A stretch of 12,203 nt of DNA, taken from assembly GCA_017643965.1 (NCBI GenBank), contig JAEPMM010000055.1, positions 1 through 12,203 on the forward strand, written 5' to 3'. The notes beneath the pieces are model-generated. The model did no database searches, was not told the DNA's origin, and worked only from the letters and a program-made list of their open reading frames with translations. A program made the position numbers and the translations under genes. Every line of letters starts with the position of its first letter. The first letter of the stretch is position 1. Of the stretch, positions 1 to 5,817 are shown in pieces. The DNA is from Marinobacter sp. GTDB taxonomy: Bacteria; Pseudomonadota; Gammaproteobacteria; Pseudomonadales; Oleiphilaceae.

Positions 1-1
1 A

Positions 2-187
2 AGAGGCAGCAACGAGAACACCAATCGTCTGTTGCGCCAGTACTTCCCGAAGAAGACCGATTTATCGGGCTATTCCCAGAAGCAGTTAAATGAATTTGCA
101 AGGAAGCTGAATGAACGACCGAGGAAAACACTCGACTACCTGACACCTGTGGAGAAGCTACAAAGCATATTTGCGTTGACCGGTTGA
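2..187 (+). CDS. IS30-family transposase, C-terminal end (partial)
   Basis: The window opens inside this reading frame, so only the last 61 codons are visible. The residues around ENTNRLLRQYFPKKTDLS and the later LNERPRKTLDYLTPVEKL are the characteristic end of IS30-family DDE transposases: the segment carrying the catalytic glutamate, followed by the conserved NERPRKTL block. The enzyme would cut and join the ends of its own element. The stop at 185-187 is in the same frame as the following IS3 reading frame. The right inverted repeat of the element probably overlaps or follows the stop, but its end cannot be fixed without the left end. The family call is firm; whether the element is complete is unknown. 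Confidence 0.85.
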   Translation, partial: RGSNENTNRLLRQYFPKKTDLSGYSQKQLNEFARKLNERPRKTLDYLTPVEKLQSIFALTG

Positions 188-244
188 ACTCACCACCGCT
201 CTCTTGATGTCGGACGAGATGAATCGTACGCGCTGATAGACCAG

Positions 245-1090
245 TTGGGGGAGCAGGAGTCAATTGAACTGGTCTGTGAAGCGTTTGAAATCAACCGTTC
301 CAGCTATTACGAGTACCGCCAACGGCGGAACCGTGTGGATGTGGAGCGCCTGGCCCTGAAGGCTCAGGTAAACCGCCTGTTTACCAAGAGCCGCAGCTCT
401 GCCGGCAGCCGGACAATCAAAGGCTTGCTCAGCGAGGAAGGTGTTGTCGTCGGTCGCTTCAAGGTTCGACGTCTTATGAGCGAACTGGGCCTGATCTGTA
501 AGCAGCCAGGCCCTCACGCCTACAAGCAGGCCACCGTTGAGCGGCCGGATATCCCGAATCACCTGGGCCGTGAGTTTGCGGTAGCACAGCCCAATCAAGT
601 CTGGTGCGGCGACATTACCTACATCTGGAGTGGCCAGCGATGGAGTTATCTGGCTGTGGTGCTGGACCTGTACGCCCGCCGCGTTGTTGGCTGGGCAATG
701 TCATCCAATCCGGATGCAGATCTGGTTGTAAAAGCTCTGGATCACGCCTGGGAACAGCGTGGTCGTCCGGAGAAAGTCATGTTCCACTCGGATCAGGGAA
801 GTCAGTATGCCAGCCGTAAGTTCCGTCAGAGGCTCTGGCGCTATCGAATGACCCAAAGCATGAGCCGGCGAGGCAACTGCTGGGACAATGCACCGATGGA
901 AAGGCTATTCCGGAGCCTGAAATCGGAATGGATACCGGCCCTGGGTTACCGAAATCTGCCTGAGGCTCAAAAAGATGTTGGCGGCTATCTGATGGACTAC
1001 TACAACCGGCAAAGACCTCATACGTTCAACGGTGGCATTTCTCCCGTTGCCGCTGAGGAAAACCTTAAAATACTGTCCGGAATTAGTTGA
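245..1090 (+). CDS. IS3-family transposase OrfB (rve integrase core)
   Basis: This is the catalytic half of an IS3-family transposase, normally produced as an OrfAB fusion by programmed frameshifting. An HTH_21-like segment (about residues 35-95) precedes an rve integrase core. The DDE triad is visible: D123 in GDITYI, D183 in HSDQGSQY and E219 in MERLFRSLKSE, with 35 residues between D183 and E219 as expected. The C-terminus has the usual YYNRQRPH motif. The TTG at 245 is only a nominal start: the frame is open back to 188, and residues upstream (DESYALIDQL) also read as OrfB. In nature this region is translated from orfA, which is absent here, so the protein is probably not made correctly. 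Family assignment is secure. Confidence 0.85.
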   Translation: MGEQESIELVCEAFEINRSSYYEYRQRRNRVDVERLALKAQVNRLFTKSRSSAGSRTIKGLLSEEGVVVGRFKVRRLMSELGLICKQPGPHAYKQATVERPDIPNHLGREFAVAQPNQVWCGDITYIWSGQRWSYLAVVLDLYARRVVGWAMSSNPDADLVVKALDHAWEQRGRPEKVMFHSDQGSQYASRKFRQRLWRYRMTQSMSRRGNCWDNAPMERLFRSLKSEWIPALGYRNLPEAQKDVGGYLMDYYNRQRPHTFNGGISPVAAEENLKILSGIS

Positions 1091-1098
1091 CCACTACA
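1074..1098. repeat. Right terminal inverted repeat of the IS3-family element
   Basis: The sequence overlapping the end of orfB and its stop codon reads, on the opposite strand, as TGTAGTGGTCAACTAATTCC and onward. It starts with the TG dinucleotide and resembles the ends of IS3-group elements. The matching left repeat is not in the window, so the exact end (1098 or 1100) and the target duplication cannot be determined. Confidence 0.6.
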
Positions 1099-1099
1099 C

Positions 1100-1480
1100 A
1101 CGGCTGCTGTTTCGAAAAAATCTGACGTGCTGAGCCGAAAACAACTGATCGCCCAATTCGAGGCCACTGGGGGTTTTAATGTTCTGATCATGTCTCCTGT
1201 TGCGGCAGGCGTAGGTCTCACCGTCGTGGGTGCCAACCACGTCATCCATCTGGAACGGCACTGGAACCCGGCCAAAGAAGCACAGGCATCCGACCGGGTT
1301 TATCGGATCGGGCAAACTAAGCCGGTGAGCATTCATCTGCCAGCCGTGTTGCATCCTGAGTATGATGCCTTTGACGTCCATCTCGATCGTTTGCTTCGTG
1401 GGAAACTCATGCTTAAAGATGCGGTGGTGACACCGGAGGCGGTTTCAGAGAATGAAGTTCTAAAATCTATGGGGTTATGA
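1100..1480 (+). pseudogene. SNF2-family helicase, C-terminal remnant cut by IS3
   Basis: The frame is open straight out of the IS3 right end and runs 126 codons to a TGA. It contains helicase superfamily 2 motif V (SPVAAGVGLTVVGANHVIHL) and motif VI (QASDRVYRIGQTKPV, with the QxxxRxxRxGQ arrangement of SNF2/Rad54-type ATPases), then a roughly 50-residue tail ending LKSMGL. The N-terminal RecA lobe with Walker A and B is missing from this side, so no ATPase can be made. The GTG at 1127 is not a true start, since coding character continues upstream of it. SNF2 helicases of this kind are frequent in defence islands and restriction-like systems; which system this belonged to cannot be told from the tail. 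A type I restriction-modification start lies 80 bp downstream. Confidence 0.85.
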
Positions 1481-1560
1481 TTAGGGAAACTTTTTTGGCT
1501 GAATAGTGAGCTAACTCAGAAGAAATGTGATCGAAAGCCAAAGCAGAAACTGGAAACATA

Positions 1561-1674
1561 ATGTTCGAACAAACCTTTAGAAATATCGACGACGTTCTCT
1601 GGAAAGAGGTTGGCTGTGCCACCGAGCTCCCCGAGCCCAACTTTTTCAGAATCAGAGTCGGAAACTGTGTTTGA
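1561..1674 (+). pseudogene. HsdM-like N-terminus, truncated
   Basis: A 37-codon frame begins MFEQTFRNIDDVLWKEVGC followed by ATEL. This closely matches the usual start of type I restriction-modification methyltransferase subunits (HsdM), which begin MFEQ-F-NIDDVLWK-aGC-tEL and continue into the helical N-terminal domain. Here the match stops after about 23 residues; the frame then drifts into sequence unlike HsdM and hits TGA at 1672. No AdoMet-binding or NPPF motif is present anywhere in the window, so no methylase can be made. A weak purine stretch (ggaaac) precedes the ATG. The break lies next to the DUF4357 remnant, implying a deletion joined two unrelated genes. The assignment is from remembered family sequence. 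Confidence 0.65.
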
Positions 1675-1866
1675 GCTTCGGACGCCTAAGTATGGAAGGG
1701 ATGCGAGGGCTGTGCTAACAGAGGGGGAGTTTGTCGTACTTGCCGGCTCTATAGCTAGCCCCAGCGCTGCGGCTACCATTGTGAATGGAGGGGCGACCAA
1801 TGGAACGATTGAGTGGCGGTTGCCGAGTGGAAGGCTTACAAAACCTGGGAGGCTGAAAAGTTATAA
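1634..1866 (+). pseudogene. DUF4357-domain protein remnant, deleted and frameshifted
   Basis: In the frame passing through 1610-1894 the residues FELRTPKYGRDARA, GEFVVLAGSIA and SPSAAATIVNG followed by NGTIEW match the order of motifs in DUF4357, a C-terminal domain found on GIY-YIG-type and other DNA-related proteins. Two lesions are visible. First, about 30 residues normally lying between the GSIA and SPSAAA blocks are missing. Second, the typical ending appears only after a frame change at about 1830: reading the +2 frame gives KAYKTWEAEKL and a TAA at 1864-1866, as expected if one base was lost in the agtggaagg stretch. Without that shift the frame runs on to 1894 with basic, unrelated sequence. 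No catalytic domain is attached. The N-terminal boundary is arbitrary because the reading frame enters from the HsdM-like fragment. Confidence 0.6.
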
Positions 1867-1912
1867 AAGGAAGAAACTGAATGATTTCGCGTAAATCAGG
1901 GATTAGCACTTC

Positions 1913-2481
1913 ATGAAGTTCGAATCACTGATCGCCGAGTACGATGATTCTCTGTCTGGCGACTCTTACATAGACCCCCTCGGCCAGCAGGTTAGTTGGG
2001 CAACTTTCGGCCAAAGAATCTTTCGCAATCGGGTGAATTCTATTTCCAACGACGTCCGAAATTTCACGATTAATCTGCTCCATCACGGCGTCATTCGCTC
2101 AATCCAGGAGGACGAGTCTGTGACGGTTTCTCCGGCGTTGATTGAGGCGGAAGGAGACAAAGGAAGCCTACCTTTCATTCACGCCTGTCTGATCTATCTG
2201 GAGAATGTCTTTACCTATTCAATGGTTGATAAGCCCGAGGAAGCGGGCATAGATACCTTGGATATTTGGGGGGGCAGCAATGGCCGCTCGCAGATGCAAG
2301 AAACCGATCAAAATCCGTCACTGGTATTCGCGGATAAAAGAGAAGGGCACCTGCTTGTTCGCCAACTGAAGACGTTATTGAAGCGAACCTCACGTTCCCG
2401 AAAGCCGATTTCTAGGACGGGGAATGGGAACAGCTCAAGGATTGGTTTTGGTATGTAGTAGTTTCAGCGTCTGAGTGTTGA
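1913..2481 (+). pseudogene. Unrecognised protein, broken by a frameshift and an amber codon
   Basis: The ATG at 1913 opens a frame beginning MKFESLIAEYDDSLSGDSY, with well-behaved soluble-protein composition to about residue 150 (ending near EGHLLVRQL). After that the frame becomes Arg/Ser-rich and ends at 2458. The frame one base back reads TEDVIEANLTFPKADF, then a TAG at 2413-2415, then DGEWEQLKDWFWYVVVSASE and a TGA at 2479-2481, which looks like the genuine C-terminus. The simplest reading is one lost base near 2365 plus one nonsense change in a gene of about 188 codons. I do not recognise the family and see no catalytic motif. It starts 18 bp after the end of the DUF4357 frame and ends 35 bp before the next gene, suggesting a former operon linked to the restriction/helicase remnants. 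Confidence 0.55.
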
Positions 2482-2516
2482 TCATCAATAAGAAAAAATC
2501 AAAGGAGTCGGTATCC

Positions 2517-3137
2517 ATGCCACTACAGAATCGGGTAAGTCCAGTGGGCACCATCGAAACCAGTTCCTCGAGAGGCAATTTCATGGGGAACAGAGGCGTG
2601 CTACACAATTCAGCGCGAGAGGTGAAGCACCTGTTCAAAAACAAGGCCTGGATTACCTGTCTCCTGGAATTCAAAGGTAGACAGCGGGAATTAATGTCTC
2701 CCGGGCTCTACACGGAGTTGTTCTTTTTCGACGAGGTGACCGCGTTTTCTGCCGGCCATCGACCTTGTGCGGAGTGCAGGCGCAGTCGATATAACGAATT
2801 TCGGGATGCCTGGAGTCGCGTTAATACTCCAAACAGTGATCAGGTTGTCCGCGCTCCTCAAATAGACGCGACGCTTCACGTTGAGAGGCTGGACGGTGGT
2901 GAAAAGGTGACTTGGAAAAGCCCAATCTCGGATTTGCCCCATGGAACCATGTTTTTGGTTGACGAGCTTGCCTATGCCGTCTGCAATCATAGCGTATTAA
3001 AGTGGGGCTTTGCTGGTTACACGACCGTGGATCCGGATACGCTGCCATACACTGTCGATGTTCTGACGCCGAGTTCTGTTGTTCGTATTTTTGATAGCGG
3101 TTTTAAGCCGGAGTTCCACCCGACGGCTTTGGCCTGA
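2517..3137 (+). CDS. Conserved hypothetical with Ada-like HxxCxxC zinc knuckle
   Basis: This is a 206-aa cytoplasmic protein. ATG 2517 is chosen over the upstream TTG (2475) because AAAGGAG lies at 2501-2507, nine bases before it. The central segment FFFDEVTAFSAGHRPCAECRR (residues 69-89) carries H81, C84 and C87. It resembles the end of the zinc-binding domain of the Ada DNA-repair protein, where a similar AGFRPCKRC block supplies metal-ligand cysteines; the first Cys pair of Ada is not obvious here, although H30 and C48 lie upstream. The N-terminus (RVSPVGTIE, RGNFMGNRGVLH) and CLLEFKGRQREL look like conserved family blocks. Function is unknown; a metal-binding DNA- or RNA-related role is inference. 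The gene is intact, follows a broken gene, and is followed 27 bp later by the HEPN gene, probably in one transcript. Confidence 0.8.
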   Translation: MPLQNRVSPVGTIETSSSRGNFMGNRGVLHNSAREVKHLFKNKAWITCLLEFKGRQRELMSPGLYTELFFFDEVTAFSAGHRPCAECRRSRYNEFRDAWSRVNTPNSDQVVRAPQIDATLHVERLDGGEKVTWKSPISDLPHGTMFLVDELAYAVCNHSVLKWGFAGYTTVDPDTLPYTVDVLTPSSVVRIFDSGFKPEFHPTALA

Positions 3138-3148
3138 CCGCAGGCCAA
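3129..3148 (+). promoter_or_regulatory. Stem-loop spanning the stop codon of the knuckle-protein gene
   Basis: TTGGCCTG (3129-3136) and CAGGCCAA (3141-3148) are perfect 8-bp complements separated by ACCG. The stem overlaps the TGA stop and ends just before the AGGGAGAG ribosome site of the HEPN gene. There is no T-tract after it, so it is more likely a translational or mRNA-stability element than an intrinsic terminator. Confidence 0.5.
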
Positions 3149-3164
3149 CATTCAGGGAGAGAGT

Positions 3165-3815
3165 ATGGATTATCAGCAGTTAAAACATCGACACAGAGCC
3201 GAGCGAGGAAAGTATCATCCAAATCTTAGCCTGCGTGTTCACCGTTCATTGAGTTGGCTTCGAAGGGCGGAGTCGCAAGAGGATCTTGATGGTCAATTCA
3301 TCTTCCTCTGGATTGCTTTCAATGCGGCCTACGCGACGGAAATCGAGGAAGAATACCGAACCTCTGAGAAAGTATCTTTCCGAAGTTTTCTTGAGAAATT
3401 GTCTGATTTGGATAAAGAGCGGCTTTTAGACGAGCTCGCCTGGGGCGAGTTCCCCCGAAGCATTCGCATTCTGCTAAATAATCGCTATGTGTTCCAGCCA
3501 TTCTGGAATTATCAAAACGGCAAGCTCACTCAAGAAGATTGGCAGGATCAGTTTGATCGGGCAAAGGTTGCAGCGCAGACGGCGTTGGGCAGGCAGGACA
3601 CAGCAACGGTAATCGGGATCGCGTTATCCAGAATATATACCTTGAGAAATCAACTGATCCACGGCGGTGCCACCTGGGGCAGCGCAGTCAATCGTGATCA
3701 GGTTCGAGACTGCGTCGCGCTAATGAAAAAGTTGGTGCCATCCATCCTCACGATCATGATGGATAATCCGGACACTCTTTGGGGCGATGCCTGTTATCCG
3801 GTTGTTTCTGATTAA
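3165..3815 (+). CDS. HEPN-domain protein (putative RNase)
   Basis: This is a 216-aa, mostly helical soluble protein. Residues 155-166 (RIYTLRNQLIHG region) contain R161-N162-x3-H166, the R-x4-H motif with the polar residue after Arg that defines catalytic HEPN domains. These are metal-independent RNases acting as dimers in toxin-antitoxin, CRISPR and abortive-infection systems. The preceding segment from about residue 28 (RSLSWLRRAE, then DGQFIFLWIAFNAAY) is the typical first helical pair of HEPN proteins. The start is well supported by AGGGAGAG a few bases upstream of ATG 3165. No nucleotidyltransferase antitoxin (MNT) or other obvious partner is adjacent. The upstream neighbour is the knuckle protein 27 bp away. 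The gene is intact. Being a toxin or defence RNase is inference from the motif; a structural, non-catalytic HEPN remains possible. Confidence 0.75.
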   Translation: MDYQQLKHRHRAERGKYHPNLSLRVHRSLSWLRRAESQEDLDGQFIFLWIAFNAAYATEIEEEYRTSEKVSFRSFLEKLSDLDKERLLDELAWGEFPRSIRILLNNRYVFQPFWNYQNGKLTQEDWQDQFDRAKVAAQTALGRQDTATVIGIALSRIYTLRNQLIHGGATWGSAVNRDQVRDCVALMKKLVPSILTIMMDNPDTLWGDACYPVVSD

Positions 3816-3837
3816 CGGCTAGTTACATTGTGCCACG

Positions 3838-3852
3838 CGACAGTGACTGTCG
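3838..3852. promoter_or_regulatory. 15-bp palindrome upstream of the M16 peptidase gene
   Basis: CGACAGT and ACTGTCG flank a single G, giving a perfect dyad of 7-bp arms. It lies between the HEPN stop and the peptidase start, 57 bp before the ATG. The one-base loop makes a hairpin unlikely, so a dimeric repressor operator is more plausible. No clear -10 or -35 hexamer was found beside it. Confidence 0.4.
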
Positions 3853-3909
3853 TTGAGTGCTGTTTTAGTGGAACCGGAAGTCGCTCATTCACTCAAGGTG
3901 GTTTGTAGG

Positions 3910-5319
3910 ATGTATTCCCTCTCAGCAAGATTGTTCCAGCGTAAAGCTCCCGCCACATTGGTGCTCATTATTCTGTTCATGATGGCGTTAGCCAATGTGG
4001 CGCAAGCCACAACTCCACTTCGCAAGCTGGCTCAAAGCGCTTCTGCGGGCGCGTTCTCAGCGCCTGAACTCTATTCACCCACCTACATTCGGTTCGATAA
4101 TGGACTGCAGCTTGTGGTGCTGCAACGAAACACCGCCCGATCAGTCTCGTTCAAAGTGCGCGTGGGCGTCGGAATGGCTGATTTTGACTGCGGTCGTCAG
4201 GAGATACCTCATGCGTTGGAGCACATGGTTTATGGAGGGCTGTTGGACTTCTCTGAAAAGGCGCTTGAACAAAGATTCTGGGAACTCGGTGTCGACTCGA
4301 ACGCTTACGTAGCCGGATCAGAAACGGTGTTCGAAGCGGAGGTGTTTCCTTCAAGCCTGTCTGAAACCATGTCGATTACCCTGAGACTACTGACCGAGGG
4401 GCATTTCACTGAGGATCAATGGCAGAAAACCAGTGCCATCATGAGGCAGGAAATGGGCGGCGAGCCGACCAATCTTGAGCGGTCATCGTTGACGGGCGGT
4501 GAGTTTGCCAGTGCTATGACAAAACTGAATGCCGCAATTGATCGGCAATACAACCGAATTTGCCCAGAGTACGACCAGCAGCAGAACATCGGATTGGCTG
4601 ATATCCGTCAAACCTATGAAACCTATTACCAACCTCAGAACATGCTCTGGGTGGTTGTGGGTGACATTGATGAAGCCAGGGTTCTGCTGTGGGCAAAAAA
4701 GAACCTCGCGACGATGGAAAGGCGAGGAGCGGTGCCTGATCAGAACACTCCGTCGCAGGAGCTACCGGGCCAGAAAACCTGGAGGGGCTACTCATCTGAC
4801 CCAGCGGCCGGATTGCTGTTTCCAACAGGCAATGCGGGCGACCCTGATTATTTTCCACTGATTGCTTTGAGTAATCTGCTGGATCAGATGGCTTATGCGC
4901 AGCTGCGCATTGCCGATGGAACATCCTATTCGCCGGGTGCCTGGCATTATGCGGATGAGCATGAAGGCTGGTTGGGGATTACCACTGACACGCCGGCCGG
5001 GGACCATGAAGAAGCTCTAGAGCGAATGCGCGGATTACTGAGCGAGCTGTCAGCACAAAGGCTTAGTGAAGGACAATTTGAGCGTTTCCTCAGAGGAATC
5101 CTTCGCAGTTGGGCCAGAGCGCCAGAGAGTAATGAAGGCTTTGTTGATTTCTATCTGGCCTCCCACTGGGAATTCAAAGAGCTTGGTCGCCTAGTGCATT
5201 ATGAAAAGAGCCTTGCCAGCGTAACGCCTGCCGACTTACAGAGAGTCGCCAGTAAGCTGTCTCGGTCGGAGTTGATCTATGAACTGATCAATGAGGAGTA
5301 TCCGGAGGATGCATATTGA
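3910..5319 (+). CDS. Exported M16-family zinc metallopeptidase
   Basis: M16 peptidases (pitrilysin/insulinase clan) degrade unfolded peptides. Residues H101-A-L-E104-H105 form the inverted HxxEH zinc motif, and E181, exactly 76 residues after H105, is the expected third ligand, so the site is complete. The protein begins with basic residues and a hydrophobic core (TLVLIILFMMALANVAQA) ending in AQA, a good Sec signal peptide cleaved after residue 33, placing the enzyme in the periplasm or outside. I chose ATG 3910 over the TTG at 3853 because AAGGTGG at 3895-3901 is eight bases upstream and this start puts the signal peptide at the N-terminus. The 469 aa fit one catalytic M16 domain plus an M16_C-type domain (about 230-430). 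No partner subunit gene is adjacent. The substrate is unknown. Confidence 0.88.
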   Translation: MYSLSARLFQRKAPATLVLIILFMMALANVAQATTPLRKLAQSASAGAFSAPELYSPTYIRFDNGLQLVVLQRNTARSVSFKVRVGVGMADFDCGRQEIPHALEHMVYGGLLDFSEKALEQRFWELGVDSNAYVAGSETVFEAEVFPSSLSETMSITLRLLTEGHFTEDQWQKTSAIMRQEMGGEPTNLERSSLTGGEFASAMTKLNAAIDRQYNRICPEYDQQQNIGLADIRQTYETYYQPQNMLWVVVGDIDEARVLLWAKKNLATMERRGAVPDQNTPSQELPGQKTWRGYSSDPAAGLLFPTGNAGDPDYFPLIALSNLLDQMAYAQLRIADGTSYSPGAWHYADEHEGWLGITTDTPAGDHEEALERMRGLLSELSAQRLSEGQFERFLRGILRSWARAPESNEGFVDFYLASHWEFKELGRLVHYEKSLASVTPADLQRVASKLSRSELIYELINEEYPEDAY

Positions 5320-5652
5320 GTATTTGAACGAAACTGTTTCTCGGATTGGACGTACCCCGTTCCACTTTCAAACGCCACTATCTGTCGCATTGATATATGA
5401 AAATGAAGTTTCTGTGCATTGCGCTGCTCCAGAATGATGGGCGTTTGAAATCTGCAACTTGGATGGGTTTTATAAAAATTGAGATCGGCCATCATGAAAA
5501 TACAGCGCTCAGTGGGTCCAGGGTTAGCGTTTTGCACATCTAACAGATCGTGGGGACGATGCAGTAGTAATTTAAAAATGATTGTTGGCATCAGATGGCC
5601 ATTGATCAAATAGTGGGCGACAGCTGGGGCGAGCGGATGATGTTTAAAAAAA
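5320..5652. other. Intergenic, AT-richer, no confident gene
   Basis: This stretch separates the M16 gene from the IS1380 element. It contains a perfect 11-bp inverted repeat (TTTCAAACGCC at 5366-5376, GGCGTTTGAAA at 5440-5450) with a 63-bp spacer. A minus-strand frame is open from 5609 to 5277 (110 codons from a TTG, with an ATG at 5591) but has no clear ribosome site, overlaps the end of the peptidase gene, and matches no family I know. It may hold the far side of whatever the IS1380 element interrupted. Confidence 0.4.
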
Positions 5653-5670
5653 CTAGCCCGGATTTCTCAT
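5653..5670. repeat. IS1380 terminal inverted repeat (transposase 3' side)
   Basis: Perfect 18-bp inverted match to 7212-7229. It is preceded by a run of A residues. Confidence 0.85.
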
Positions 5671-5681
5671 AGCTACTCAGC

Positions 5682-5722
5682 CAGTCTCGCAGACTGAGCG
5701 GTTTACCGCCATGACCGCTCAG
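5682..5722 (-). terminator. Paired hairpins downstream of the IS1380 transposase
   Basis: CAGTCT/AGACTG (5682-5687 and 5691-5696, 3-nt loop) sits beside CTGAGCGGT/ACCGCTCAG (5694-5702 and 5714-5722, 11-nt loop). They overlap by three bases, so they could be alternative structures. They lie between the transposase stop and the element end on the transcript's 3' side. No T-run follows on the minus strand, so intrinsic termination is unproven; shielding from outside transcription is another possibility. Confidence 0.4.
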
Positions 5723-5817
5723 ATGAAGCCATCACAGCCTGATAATTGATCAATTTCTGTTGTCCGGACATACTGCCCCCTTTCCCCCATTGCGTCGGGC
5801 CGGGGGAGCCCGAGCAT

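Larger units (their letters stand above)
188..1098 (+). mobile_element. IS3-family element, left end missing
   Basis: This is the 3' part of an IS3-family insertion sequence. It contains orfB and a right terminal repeat, TGTCCGGAATTAGTTGACCA, beginning at 1074 and continuing to about 1098 (the element appears to end in CTACA). No orfA and no left terminal repeat are present. Instead the IS30 transposase tail stands immediately upstream, so the IS30 copy either landed in this element or was joined to it by deletion. The boundary is only approximate: the 188-244 stretch contains the IS30 right end plus some IS3 sequence. Its right end interrupts a SNF2 helicase gene. Confidence 0.75.

Noticed and set aside
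4529..4924. Overlapping frames on both strands inside the peptidase gene
   Set aside because: They are shadows of the M16 coding sequence, whose metal ligands and signal peptide define the real frame.
5366..5450. Possible integron attC site because of inverted arms containing AAC and GTT
   Set aside because: The arms lack the RYYYAAC and GTTRRRY core sequences, and no cassette array or integrase is seen.
5277..5609. A 110-codon minus-strand open frame between the M16 gene and the IS1380 element
   Set aside because: It starts at TTG without a ribosome site, overlaps the end of a firm gene, has many Cys/His/Arg runs without a recognisable pattern, and matches no family. I list the stretch as intergenic.
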